From a virus: a DNA stretch of 64,000 nt. The position numbers and the translations under genes were made by a program. This document shows, piece by piece, positions 8,914-16,942 of this stretch (position 1 is its first letter; each line of letters begins with the position of its first letter). Below the pieces are notes generated by a model, which worked only from the letters and a program-made list of their open reading frames with translations, did no database searches and was not told where the DNA came from. The stretch lies in the IMG/VR virus record IMGVR_UViG_3300024265_000047, positions 1-64,000 of that record. One strand, 5' to 3'.

Positions 8914-10218
8914 TTATACGTCACTCGATCCAACAACATTTCCCGTTTCAATTAATCTCATGTATTCATAGTTGATATTGAATGTACATTTAGTACCTTT
9001 TCCAAAACCATCTCTAATTTTTAATACTTTTAAAATATATTGATTTTCAGTATGCATGATTGTATCCTGTATGATTGCATAAACAATATCTGCTGTATGT
9101 GCTAAACCTGCAGATTCGGCAATATTTTCCATTTTAACTTCTGTAGAATCCCATCCTCCTCTGTTTATCTGTGTTGCTGAAATTATAAGAAAATCGTTTC
9201 TAACTGCCATCCCTCTAAGATCCTCAGCTATTTGTTTGATTTTCATGTATGTGTTTTCAGTATGTGGATTTCTATAATTTTTTACAATATTGATGTAATC
9301 AATAATAACAACTTGTACTTTTATACCAGTAATTTCTTCCAATTCTTTAAGATAGGCTTCTATATCAGGAACACCTGCAGCTGATGTAGGATACTCCTTT
9401 ATGAACAATTTTCCTGGAGGCATAACACCTGAACCAACTGTTGCTAATTTTCTTTTTATCATCTTATGATCTCTACTCAATTGATCATATTCTGACATCT
9501 TTATGTTTAGAATGTTTGCACCAATTCTTTTAACAACCTTTGAAGCTCCCATTTCAAATGTTATAAAAACGGTATTATAACCTCTTGTAACAAAATCTGC
9601 AGCATCATTAGCCAACCATATTGATTTACCTATATTCTGTTCACCTGCATATACAATTAAAGTCTTTTTGTCATATCCTCCCCCTGTAATACCATCAACA
9701 AAATTTTTACCTGAATTTACTTTGTTTGTTTTATCCTGTTTATGATCTTCAACATTAAAAAAATCCAAACCAAGATCAGTATCAAAAGTAATGTTACCCT
9801 TTTCCTGTAACATCTTAATCGCTTTGTTTATGATACCATCAACATTATCAGGATCAACGTTTTGTGTCTTGATGTATTCCATCATATTGATCATCTGAGA
9901 ATCGAAATTTCTCCATTTGATCCAAGATTCTGAAATTCTTTTTAACCAATCTTCATCATATTCTCTTAAGTTTGTAGCATATACTGTATTAATAAGATCA
10001 GCATCTATTTTATCCTTATACTTACTTTGTTGTATAAGTAGTTTCATCTGATCTTTACGCGGTGATTCTTTATGTTTTTCGTAAAATTCTGCGGCAGTAT
10101 TTGCTAAAATATCTATAAATTCATCAGTAAAAAATCCCTTATAGAATTTTGAAAAATACCTTGGTTTTTCTAACGCATAAAGAAAAAACAGTTTTTCATA
10201 ATCGGTTGAATAATCCAT
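8914..10218 (-). CDS. 41: Replicative DNA helicase gp41 (DnaB-like)
   Basis: A 434-residue hexameric 5'-3' helicase that unwinds the fork and stimulates the gp61 primase. The N-terminal half is helical, as in T4 gp41. The RecA-like motor starts near residue 180 (GGGYDKKTLIVYAGEQNIGKS, Walker A 192-199), with TAFVTFE-like FITFEMG, Walker B VVIIDYIN (about 303-310) and ISATQINRGG (sensor, H3-type). Length is close to T4 gp41 (475). It sits between gene 47 and uvsX in the minus-strand replication block. Confidence 0.93.
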   Translation of the reverse strand: MDYSTDYEKLFFLYALEKPRYFSKFYKGFFTDEFIDILANTAAEFYEKHKESPRKDQMKLLIQQSKYKDKIDADLINTVYATNLREYDEDWLKRISESWIKWRNFDSQMINMMEYIKTQNVDPDNVDGIINKAIKMLQEKGNITFDTDLGLDFFNVEDHKQDKTNKVNSGKNFVDGITGGGYDKKTLIVYAGEQNIGKSIWLANDAADFVTRGYNTVFITFEMGASKVVKRIGANILNIKMSEYDQLSRDHKMIKRKLATVGSGVMPPGKLFIKEYPTSAAGVPDIEAYLKELEEITGIKVQVVIIDYINIVKNYRNPHTENTYMKIKQIAEDLRGMAVRNDFLIISATQINRGGWDSTEVKMENIAESAGLAHTADIVYAIIQDTIMHTENQYILKVLKIRDGFGKGTKCTFNINYEYMRLIETGNVVGSSDV

Positions 10219-10270
10219 ATTTTTAAAATATTTAGTGTAAATATTATATTTGCATTTATTATTTTGTTTA

Positions 10271-10579
10271 TTAATCAGTTAAAAACGGATTTTTAATTAA
10301 CTTGTAAACATTTCTTGTTTTTAATTCTTTTTGTATTTCAATTATTCCCTTCTTTTCCAATTCTTTTAATTTTTCATCAAAAATATCTTTGTTTATTTCA
10401 TACTGATTTCTTAATGTATTATCGGAAAATTCAGTATCTGTTAAACTGTTATTCAATCTAAGCCAATCGATTATCAAATATGATACATCTTCAGTGGTTG
10501 GGAAATCACTTAAATGAATGTAATTTCCCAACACATATTTAACTTTTAGCTTAGATTCATCTATGTTTAAATCTATCAT
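10271..10579 (-). CDS. Small winged-helix-like protein
   Basis: A 102-residue protein. The C-terminal half (ENKDIFDEKLKELEKKGII-like segment followed by EIQKELKTRNVYKLI) has the recognition-helix/wing pattern of small winged-helix domains, in which a helix ending LEKKGII leads into a beta-hairpin. It lies between uvsX and the gp41 helicase. It could be a DNA-binding accessory or regulator of this operon, but no specific family was recognised. Confidence 0.5.
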   Translation of the reverse strand: MIDLNIDESKLKVKYVLGNYIHLSDFPTTEDVSYLIIDWLRLNNSLTDTEFSDNTLRNQYEINKDIFDEKLKELEKKGIIEIQKELKTRNVYKLIKNPFLTD

Positions 10580-10591
10580 TGCTATAAGTTT

Positions 10592-11884
10592 TTATCCTGG
10601 ACCTGCGTCCCCTGTACCCTTTATTGCTTTTATTTCGTCCTTTAATAATGTATCTATCTGTTCTAATTCTGCTGAATCATCATCAGCATATTCAAAGTTT
10701 TCTTTTATTATTTCATTTATACTTTCAAGAACTTCTTTTGTAAATACTTTTGATGTAAACAACTCAGAACCATCTATACTTCTACCTAAATGTCTTACTG
10801 CTAATCCCTTACTCGTTCCACCTATACCAAGCATCTTTCCGTTATCTGGATCTACAAAATAACTATCTTCATCATCTACTTTGAATTTTGTAGCAGCTAC
10901 TAATTCTCCAGCAAGAATCATTTTCTTTTTCTTAATTTCACTCTTTTCTTTTTCAATTTTTTTACCAACCTTCTCTATTTCTTTTTCAGTTATAATTATT
11001 CCTTTTTCAATTCCACAAGTTTCCCATGAAATGTAATTTTCTAATCCTACATATTTATTCATACCCTTTGTGTAATGTATATGGAATTTTATTGGTGTTG
11101 GTATACTGAATCTATTCTTGTTTGGTTTTGCTTTTACAATTATGCCTGTTTTAGAATCACCTTCCTTTAATTGTGCTTTACCTAAAAACAATATAATAGA
11201 AGCTCCGTATTCAGGTCCCCGACCACCTCCACTCACTTCCATTGAAATGAATGATTGTGTTTGATAAGTATGATTTGTAAATATAAATAATGAATTTATT
11301 TCACCCAATCTAATCATCATTATTCTAAAAATAGATTTAAGTATTTTAGCTCTTGTCATATCTGCTTTTTCAGAACCTGAAACTGCATCATCGATTTCTT
11401 TTTGTGTAGCTAAATTACCTGCTGAATCTAACGCAATAAGAATTTTTGGTATTGTAGTACCATCTCTTTTCTTTTCAATCAAAACTTTTGTGAGATTTGT
11501 TACTGAAGTTCTAAATTCCTGTACTGTACCAACAGGTTCATATCTTATCTTAGTTGTATCAATACCAAACTTTTCTGCAAGTTCAGAATCAACCGCATTT
11601 TCAGAATCATAGAATACTACATAGTATCCCATCTTTTGCGCTTCTCTAATTGCATTAAGTAACAAATACGTTTTTCCAGTACCCGAAGGTCCTGATAATT
11701 GAATTGCTCTATTAGATGGATATCCTCTAAAAATAGATCCAGTCAAACATGCATTAAGGTGATAGTTTCCACTGTGAATGTATTCACTAACCTTACTTAC
11801 TTCGTTTTCGTTCAATTTACTTCCAAGAATACTAACCTTTGATAGTGCTTCATTTAAATCATCAAATGTGAATTCTTTTGCCAT
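10592..11884 (-). CDS. uvsX: UvsX recombinase (RecA/Rad51-like)
   Basis: A 430-residue strand-exchange ATPase for recombination-dependent replication and repair. Walker A is GPSGTGKT (65-72). Walker B is ILIALDSAGNL (about 148-158), and the L2-region glycine segment SGGGRGPEYGAS is preserved before FLGKAQ. The C-terminal third is charged and ends acidic, as in T4 UvsX (391 residues), but is about 40 residues longer. UvsY and UvsW partners are encoded at 27.9-29.9 kb. The start is 1 base from the stop of the 131-residue gene upstream, so translation is probably coupled. Confidence 0.94.
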   Translation of the reverse strand: MAKEFTFDDLNEALSKVSILGSKLNENEVSKVSEYIHSGNYHLNACLTGSIFRGYPSNRAIQLSGPSGTGKTYLLLNAIREAQKMGYYVVFYDSENAVDSELAEKFGIDTTKIRYEPVGTVQEFRTSVTNLTKVLIEKKRDGTTIPKILIALDSAGNLATQKEIDDAVSGSEKADMTRAKILKSIFRIMMIRLGEINSLFIFTNHTYQTQSFISMEVSGGGRGPEYGASIILFLGKAQLKEGDSKTGIIVKAKPNKNRFSIPTPIKFHIHYTKGMNKYVGLENYISWETCGIEKGIIITEKEIEKVGKKIEKEKSEIKKKKMILAGELVAATKFKVDDEDSYFVDPDNGKMLGIGGTSKGLAVRHLGRSIDGSELFTSKVFTKEVLESINEIIKENFEYADDDSAELEQIDTLLKDEIKAIKGTGDAGPG

Positions 11885-11885
11885 T

Positions 11886-12281
11886 TTAATCTTTCTTTTT
11901 TTCTGTTATTTTTATTATTCGTATAATATCCTCCTGCTTTTTTTCTCCATATATTATATTATCTTCAATTAATTTTACATTTCGACCTTTACTTGTTAAT
12001 TCAATATAGTCATACTCTTTAGGCTCTGATAAAATTTCTTCAAATATAGTCATTGAAGTACTCTTATTAATTATAATAAGATCATGTAATTCTTTACCTA
12101 ATTTTCCATAAAATACAACACGTTCTGCACCTACATTAGTTTGACGTTCACCAGATATAGCATTATCAAATGCTAATATTCTACTTACACAATTATTTAA
12201 TGATTCTGGTGAAATAAATTTCTTATCAGTTCTTTCTATTTCTAATATTGATCGTTCTTTATAAAATTTTTCGTAATCCAT
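11886..12281 (-). CDS. Hypothetical protein between polymerase C-half and uvsX
   Basis: A 131-residue protein with no recognised family. It is mixed alpha/beta: a charged N-terminus (MDYEKFYKERSILEIER), a hydrophobic centre (ERVVFYGKLGKELHDLIII) and a basic C-terminus (IKITEKKKD). It is squeezed between the C-terminal polymerase gene (1-base gap) and uvsX (1-base gap). It is therefore almost certainly co-expressed with the replication proteins. Confidence 0.5.
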   Translation of the reverse strand: MDYEKFYKERSILEIERTDKKFISPESLNNCVSRILAFDNAISGERQTNVGAERVVFYGKLGKELHDLIIINKSTSMTIFEEILSEPKEYDYIELTSKGRNVKLIEDNIIYGEKKQEDIIRIIKITEKKKD

Positions 12282-12282
12282 T

Positions 12283-13461
12283 CTAAAATACGGTTGTTGA
12301 ATATAATAAATTTCTATCTAAAACTTGTAAACCTATTGCATGTATTACTCTATTAATTGGAGATAAAATTACTTTTTCAAACTGTAATTCCATATCTATT
12401 TTAGGGGCAATCTCGTAGGGAAATTCTCCCGCTATGTATGAAAATACATTACATCCTTTATCCATAGAATAATACATTTTAACTTTTTCGCCACTTGTTA
12501 TCAATCTATATTTTTTCTTGTACTCCTTGGAATTGTTTATTATAAAATTATGATATCCAGCTCCTCTAACATGTACAGGACAGCCCTTTATTACTTCAAA
12601 TGTTTTATAATCATTTTCAATATATTTAGTATAATTATTTATACGAACATTTTTTGATATGTTTTCTATGTCAGAAAGTTTAAATTTGTTTTTTAATTTT
12701 TTAAGTTTTCTTACTATTTTTGCTATCTTAACATTTTTATTATCTGCAAATATTAATGATAACAATTCTTTCAATTCAGTTCTTGCAAATAGAGGTGTTG
12801 ATGATTGTATGATTTCAAATCCCTTTGCTTTTATTTTACTTAAAGATTCAAAACTTATATCAGGATCCTTCCATACCAAATCTTGAATGTATTTTTTCTT
12901 TGCCAACCATATACCAGATTTGGCAACACTTTCCAATTCAAAGAATAAAAAATTATCAGAATTATATGATTTTGCATATTTTTCTAAAGCTGCAGCAATA
13001 TATGCTTGAAGTCTATATTTATACAAATTAAGAATGAATGTCTTTTCATCACCTTCCCAATCTGATTTTTCTATAATTTCCTGAAATGAAACATAACAAC
13101 TATCAGTATCAATATAAATTACTACAGGTTTAATAACTTGTCCTTTGATCTGTATTCCCATTTTTTCATGTACACTAATATCAGTATGCCAAAACTTTTG
13201 AAAATAACTATTAAGAATCATTTCAGTAAAAAGAATTGCATTCTGTCCCTGTATAGTAATAGTTTCAGCTATATCAGTATTATAGAAATAAAAATATTCG
13301 TTACCAAATGCACCGTATATAGAATTAAGCATTAATTTAATTGCCTGTTCATAATTAAAGTACCTTTGTGCTAGAATTTTTTTCTTTTTCTTTATTTTTT
13401 CTAATTCTAATATCGAAAGATTTTCGTAATATTCAATATCATTAGTTATGTTATCTTCCAT
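12283..13461 (-). CDS. 43: DNA polymerase gp43, C-terminal half (fingers part, palm motif C, thumb)
   Basis: A 392-residue protein matching only the C-terminal part of a family B polymerase. Motif B is in QAIKLMLNSIYGAFGN (about residues 40-55), comparable to the T4 NSLYGALGN region. Motif C is VIYIDTDSCYVSF, which carries the DTD metal-binding aspartates. The KxY-type and thumb region follow. It has no exonuclease and no motif A; these are on the separate protein encoded at 20401-21819. It begins with its own ATG 2 bases after the sliding clamp gene. No intein fragment is visible at its N-terminus. The two polypeptides must associate to build one active site. Confidence 0.9.
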   Translation of the reverse strand: MEDNITNDIEYYENLSILELEKIKKKKKILAQRYFNYEQAIKLMLNSIYGAFGNEYFYFYNTDIAETITIQGQNAILFTEMILNSYFQKFWHTDISVHEKMGIQIKGQVIKPVVIYIDTDSCYVSFQEIIEKSDWEGDEKTFILNLYKYRLQAYIAAALEKYAKSYNSDNFLFFELESVAKSGIWLAKKKYIQDLVWKDPDISFESLSKIKAKGFEIIQSSTPLFARTELKELLSLIFADNKNVKIAKIVRKLKKLKNKFKLSDIENISKNVRINNYTKYIENDYKTFEVIKGCPVHVRGAGYHNFIINNSKEYKKKYRLITSGEKVKMYYSMDKGCNVFSYIAGEFPYEIAPKIDMELQFEKVILSPINRVIHAIGLQVLDRNLLYSTTVF

Positions 13462-13463
13462 CT

Positions 13464-14255
13464 TTAAATTTCTATATCATCAAAATCTGTATCATCTTCT
13501 ACTGATGCACAAAGTGCAATCGTTAATAAAGTATTTGTATCAAGAGATCTTAAAAAGATTTTGTTAGTACATATTTCAACTTCATAATTTTCTTTATCTA
13601 ATAAAGGAATATATTTTTTATATACAGTTACTTCATTAAGTTCATCATCAAGTGTTTCACCTCTTTCTGATAAAATTGTATCATAGTTATTTCCAACAAG
13701 ATTGATAACTTTATCTTTAAACTTCAACTTAAAAGTATCTTTTTCTGCTTTATCTAATTTAAATAAAGAAATCATCTTAGAAAGATCATCAATTCTTAAT
13801 TTAAATTTAAATACTGCATTATCTCTATTAAATGCTCTTTTAATATCATCTTTAGGCATATCAATAAATGTCAGTGCTGGATCTGCACATGATAATTTTA
13901 TACTTAATTTTTTATCGTATATCATAAAATCACTTGCAAAATAGCCTTCTTCACCATCCATTTGAGAATAGGTTATTTTACCTTGAACATTTTTATCAAA
14001 ATAACTTAAAGATTCTATTATTTTTGGACCTTCATAAAATGATATTCTTAACATATCATCTAAAGGTTGTTCCAATTCAAATACATCTGGTACTTCAAAA
14101 CTTACTAACTTAACAGCATCTTTTTGTGGAAGATAAACAGTAGAATTAATTGTTTTATTGTTCATCTTTATAAAAACATACTTATCAATTGCTAATAATT
14201 TCTTAACAAAATGTTTGAATTCATCAACCTTAATTTCTTTGATTTTTAATTCCAT
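13464..14255 (-). CDS. 45: Sliding clamp gp45-like
   Basis: A 263-residue protein with the fold pattern of a DNA polymerase processivity clamp: alternating beta-strands, two repeated halves, and position directly before the polymerase C-half. T4 gp45 has 228 residues; the extra length includes an acidic tail (EDDTDFDDIEI). Sequence identity to gp45 is not obvious by eye, so the call rests on length, strand pattern (for example KLSIKLSCADPALTFIDMP, and FKFKLRIDDLSKMISLFKL) and gene context. The clamp loader genes 44/62 are not in the window. A CTATATAATTAATAATAAATA element lies upstream. Confidence 0.75.
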   Translation of the reverse strand: MELKIKEIKVDEFKHFVKKLLAIDKYVFIKMNNKTINSTVYLPQKDAVKLVSFEVPDVFELEQPLDDMLRISFYEGPKIIESLSYFDKNVQGKITYSQMDGEEGYFASDFMIYDKKLSIKLSCADPALTFIDMPKDDIKRAFNRDNAVFKFKLRIDDLSKMISLFKLDKAEKDTFKLKFKDKVINLVGNNYDTILSERGETLDDELNEVTVYKKYIPLLDKENYEVEICTNKIFLRSLDTNTLLTIALCASVEDDTDFDDIEI

Positions 14256-14280
14256 TTCTTAGGAGTTTTTCAATTAACAT

Positions 14281-14302
14281 ATTTATTATTAATTATATAG
14301 CG
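14281..14302 (-). promoter_or_regulatory. Promoter-like TATATAAT element before the clamp gene
   Basis: The minus strand carries GCTATATAATTAATAATAA about 30 bases upstream of the clamp ATG, just past the terminator of the Hc1 gene. A new transcription start here would drive clamp, polymerase C-half, the 131-residue gene and uvsX. Inference from position and recurrence. Confidence 0.45.
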
Positions 14303-14330
14303 CATTAATAAAATGTTTACAGGGCGTATA

Positions 14331-14359
14331 AAAAAAGGGTTCAGTTGAACCCTTTTTTA
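14331..14359. terminator. Strong bidirectional intrinsic terminator
   Basis: A near-perfect palindrome: AAAAAAGGGTTCA (14331-14343), GT, then TGAACCCTTTTTT (14346-14358). The GC-containing stem is flanked by an A-run and a T-run, so it can terminate in both directions. On the minus strand it ends the Hc1 transcript before the clamp promoter. Confidence 0.85.
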
Positions 14360-14378
14360 TTTAATTGATAGGGGAGCC

Positions 14379-14555
14379 TTAAGACGTTTTTTTATTGTCT
14401 TGTATATCCACACGTAATGCTTGTGCGGCTTTTTTAACTTCTTGTAATAGTTTTCTTACTCTTGTTCCTGCACTCTTGTTACCCTTTTCATAAAATTTGT
14501 TGACATCACTTTCCATTGAGTCTATCAAATCTTTTAACTCTTCAAATTTTTCCAT
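14379..14555 (-). CDS. Histone H1-like protein, Hc1 family (Bacteroidota type)
   Basis: A 58-residue open frame (ATG at 14553-14555, TAA at 14379-14381). It is lysine-rich and helical: MEKFEELKDLIDSMESDVNK, then FYEKGNKSAGTRVRKLLQEV, then KKAAQALRVDIQDNKKTS. The FYEKGNKxAGTRxRKxLQE core is the signature of small Bacteroidota histone H1-like Hc1 proteins. It probably binds DNA and could compact phage or host DNA. It has its own promoter-like element (14603-14618) and its own strong terminator (14331-14359), so it is a single-gene unit set apart from its neighbours. Confidence 0.85.
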   Translation of the reverse strand: MEKFEELKDLIDSMESDVNKFYEKGNKSAGTRVRKLLQEVKKAAQALRVDIQDNKKTS

Positions 14556-14602
14556 AATCTTTATTTTTTTAATTTTAAAAATTTCATATTTTAGAAATTT
14601 AT

Positions 14603-14618
14603 AATATTATATACGAAT
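14603..14618 (-). promoter_or_regulatory. Promoter-like ATTCGTATATAATATT element before Hc1
   Basis: The minus strand reads ATTCGTATATAATATT about 50 bases upstream of the Hc1 ATG, overlapping the stop codon of the dUTPase-like gene. The same CGTATATAAT core is found at 30142-30160 and 32551-32570. Inference. Confidence 0.5.
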
Positions 14619-15011
14619 AAAGTGCATTGTTTCATTCGGTTCATGCATTTTTAAAAATTTAAAGTTAAAATTTGTTACGGGTATTATTATCATTCTTGCT
14701 ATTTTGTCACCAATTTGATACGTATTTGGAAGTTCAGATTCTGTGATAGAAAATTTCACCTTTATTTCATCATCACTATTGTTAGGTATAACACCTATAC
14801 TGTCCTTTGTCATTAAATCTCTACTATTAATTGAATCCATCGGAAAAAGTAGACCAGCATAACCCTTAGGTATCGATATTGCCAAACCTGTTCCATAACC
14901 TATATAATTATATCCTATTTCTTTTGTTGTACAAGTTAGTTCTAGAACATTATCTTGACCTATATCGGGATTCTTTGCTTCTTCCATTAGTTGTTTTACA
15001 ATTACTTCCAT
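14607..15011 (-). CDS. dUTPase-fold protein with degenerate active site
   Basis: A 134-residue protein whose core follows trimeric dUTPases (GTGLAISIPKGYAGLLFP, GDKIARMIIIPV). The catalytic motifs are altered. The motif 2 serine-rich loop (usually RSS/RSG) reads MDSINSRD. Motif 3 (usually GVIDxxYRGEI) reads GVIPNNSDDEI, losing the catalytic Asp and the Tyr. The glycine-rich C-terminal motif 5 is missing; the protein ends MHFIRI. An intact dUTPase is encoded at 21840-22412. This paralogue is probably not a dUTPase; a regulatory or structural role is possible. Confidence 0.7.
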   Translation of the reverse strand: MEVIVKQLMEEAKNPDIGQDNVLELTCTTKEIGYNYIGYGTGLAISIPKGYAGLLFPMDSINSRDLMTKDSIGVIPNNSDDEIKVKFSITESELPNTYQIGDKIARMIIIPVTNFNFKFLKMHEPNETMHFIRI

Positions 15012-15063
15012 TCAGAATTTTTTTTTTTACTTCGATTAAAAAGTATCCTCCTTTCTTGGTTTT

Positions 15064-16041
15064 TTATTGTGGATATTTAGTTTCCTTATATTCTTCGCTA
15101 TACATTTTCTTCATTTCATCAGCGTATTCACGAATAATCTTATTAACAATATCCATTTTTGTTTTTGGTGGTTTCTTACCATAAAAATCTTCATACATTC
15201 CTTTATAGACACATGCCAAACTATTAGCACCTAATCCACTATTTGAATTTGATTCTATCATCCATACCTTATCCTTTTTATCAACAAAAAAATCCAAGGA
15301 ATAACAATCCAATTCAATCAATTTTCTGAAATCCTGTTGTATGTCTTTTATTTGATCCATAAAAGGTGTCTTATCCATATTCTGTTGTATGTATATGAAA
15401 TTAACTTCCTCTTTAAGACCCTTTGTTTCTATGGTTTTATTATATTTCTTATTTACTATTCTTTCATAAAGAACAATGGGATTATCCTTTATAAACATAA
15501 TTCTATATTCAGATATAAAATCTATACACTCACTATAAAGATCAAACGTACCTTTATCTTTGTTAGCTTCTTCAATCGTTTCAAATTTCTTGATTCCTAT
15601 ACCACTGTGTCCTATTGAAGGTTTAGCTATTATTGGAAATTTTAGTTTACTTAAATCTTTTTTATCATAAACTGTTTTAGGAATGTAATTTTTACCCTCA
15701 AGTTTTTGATGCCATAGTTTTTTATCACTACTTAAATTTATAGCATCAGTATTCCAATTATATACAGTTGATTTATCTAATTTATTATCTTCTATATATT
15801 TAATGACATCTTTGTTGGAACCACCGTATCTTAATGTTGGAACAGTATGATCTAATTTTTTCTTTTTAGTTCGTTCCATCAGTTCTGGATTCATAAAAAA
15901 CATATTGAACAATTTGTTCTTTGCCAGATCTGTTAAAGCATCAACCTTTTTACTTTCTGTTTTAGAACCAACTTTATGTATTTTTACCCATTGAACTTTA
16001 TCGTCATTAAGAAATTTTTCTAGAAGTTTGATATACTTCAT
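15064..16041 (-). CDS. ATP-grasp ligase, RimK-like
   Basis: A 325-residue protein with the ATP-grasp nucleotide-binding pattern. It has KFPIIAKPSIGHSGIGIKKF (about residues 129-148, phosphate-binding loop with Lys and Gly-rich turn), then EYRIMFI, and DCYSLDFFVDKKDKVWMIE with SNSNSGLG (about 246-275), which supplies the Mg-binding Asp, Glu and Asn residues. Such enzymes join a carboxylate to an amine using ATP. The substrate is unknown. It begins MKYIKLLEKF, matching the genome's tag, so it could be carried into the virion. It is followed 52 bases later by the dUTPase-like gene. Confidence 0.8.
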   Translation of the reverse strand: MKYIKLLEKFLNDDKVQWVKIHKVGSKTESKKVDALTDLAKNKLFNMFFMNPELMERTKKKKLDHTVPTLRYGGSNKDVIKYIEDNKLDKSTVYNWNTDAINLSSDKKLWHQKLEGKNYIPKTVYDKKDLSKLKFPIIAKPSIGHSGIGIKKFETIEEANKDKGTFDLYSECIDFISEYRIMFIKDNPIVLYERIVNKKYNKTIETKGLKEEVNFIYIQQNMDKTPFMDQIKDIQQDFRKLIELDCYSLDFFVDKKDKVWMIESNSNSGLGANSLACVYKGMYEDFYGKKPPKTKMDIVNKIIREYADEMKKMYSEEYKETKYPQ

Positions 16042-16091
16042 GTAATAGATTATTTAAAATATATATTTGAATGACTAGATAAAGTTTACTT

Positions 16092-16649
16092 TTATTTATC
16101 TAAAGTTACAAATCTAGAAACCAATGTTAATTTTGGTGCAAAAGTTTTTTCAACTATCATATTTAAAGATACACCTAAATTATATACATATAAAAGTTTA
16201 CCACCAGAAATCAACTCATTTAATTTTTGTGATACATGTTCTATAATCATGTTTTCTATTTTATCAACGATATCTAAACCAAAGACTTCCTTTAAATCTA
16301 TCATATCCTTTTGACTAATTGAAATAGAAAATGAATAATTTAGAGCATCTATCATTTTTCCATCTTTTACTCCAGAAGGTTCTGTCATAATATGTACACT
16401 ATCAAGATTTTTTATTTTTGAAAGTATTTTAAGACTTATCGGAAGAAGTGATTTAAAAGGATTTGATCGTGTTTTTTTCATATCCTTTTCCGATAAAGGA
16501 TATAAACCTTCATCTGATGATGTCGTTGTAAACAAATGAGCTTCCAATTTTGCAATATGATCTGCATATGTTGAAATTTTTTCATAATATTTTTCTGAAA
16601 TATCCATCATTTCTAAAATAGGTTTCCATTTTTCAATTAACTTTTTCAT
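16092..16649 (-). CDS. Hypothetical protein
   Basis: A 185-residue protein of unknown function. The N-terminus is helical (MKKLIEKWKPILEMMDISEK). A polar loop (TTTSSDEGLYPLSEKD) and a beta-rich C-terminal half (LNYSFSISISQKDMIDLKE, and KLLYVYNLGVSLNMIVEKTF) follow. It has no signal peptide, metal site or nucleotide-binding motif that I can see. It lies 5 bases upstream of nothing but its own operon: the ATP-grasp gene is downstream and the Cys-rich gene is upstream. Confidence 0.5.
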   Translation of the reverse strand: MKKLIEKWKPILEMMDISEKYYEKISTYADHIAKLEAHLFTTTSSDEGLYPLSEKDMKKTRSNPFKSLLPISLKILSKIKNLDSVHIMTEPSGVKDGKMIDALNYSFSISISQKDMIDLKEVFGLDIVDKIENMIIEHVSQKLNELISGGKLLYVYNLGVSLNMIVEKTFAPKLTLVSRFVTLDK

Positions 16650-16654
16650 GATTT

Positions 16655-16942
16655 TTATCTTGGTTTATTAATTTGTCTTGCATATTTCTTACAACATAAT
16701 TTTGGTTTACACTCTTCAGCAGATCTTCCATGTCCATTTTCATTAAGAGTACATGCAAAAAATTTCTGATATTCATCGTATGCTTCTAATCGTTTAGAAC
16801 ATTTTTCTCCTATTTCATATAACATTATATGATTATTTCTTTTTTCTTCTGTCAATTCTTTACATTCATAATGTAAAACACCATCAATTTTATAACATAA
16901 TTGACATACTCTATCATCCTTAAAATTTCCCTTACAATCCAT
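16655..16942 (-). CDS. Cysteine-rich small protein, probable metal binding
   Basis: A 95-residue protein with nine cysteines. They form an N-terminal cluster (C3, then VCQLCYK with a CxxC at 13-16, then YEC at 27), a middle pair (C48, C64) and a C-terminal cluster (ECKPKLCCKKYA). The spacing fits a small zinc-binding fold, though no named family was recognised. It overlaps the DUF3850-like gene by 11 bases, so it is translationally coupled. Confidence 0.55.
   Translation of the reverse strand: MDCKGNFKDDRVCQLCYKIDGVLHYECKELTEEKRNNHIMLYEIGEKCSKRLEAYDEYQKFFACTLNENGHGRSAEECKPKLCCKKYARQINKPR

Noticed and set aside
15045-15054. Strong Shine-Dalgarno-like AAAGGAGGAT on the minus strand before the dUTPase-like gene
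   Set aside because: It is about 33 bases from the ATG, too far for a ribosome-binding site, and no other start is nearby. Other genes here have no Shine-Dalgarno, as in Bacteroidota, so it is probably chance.
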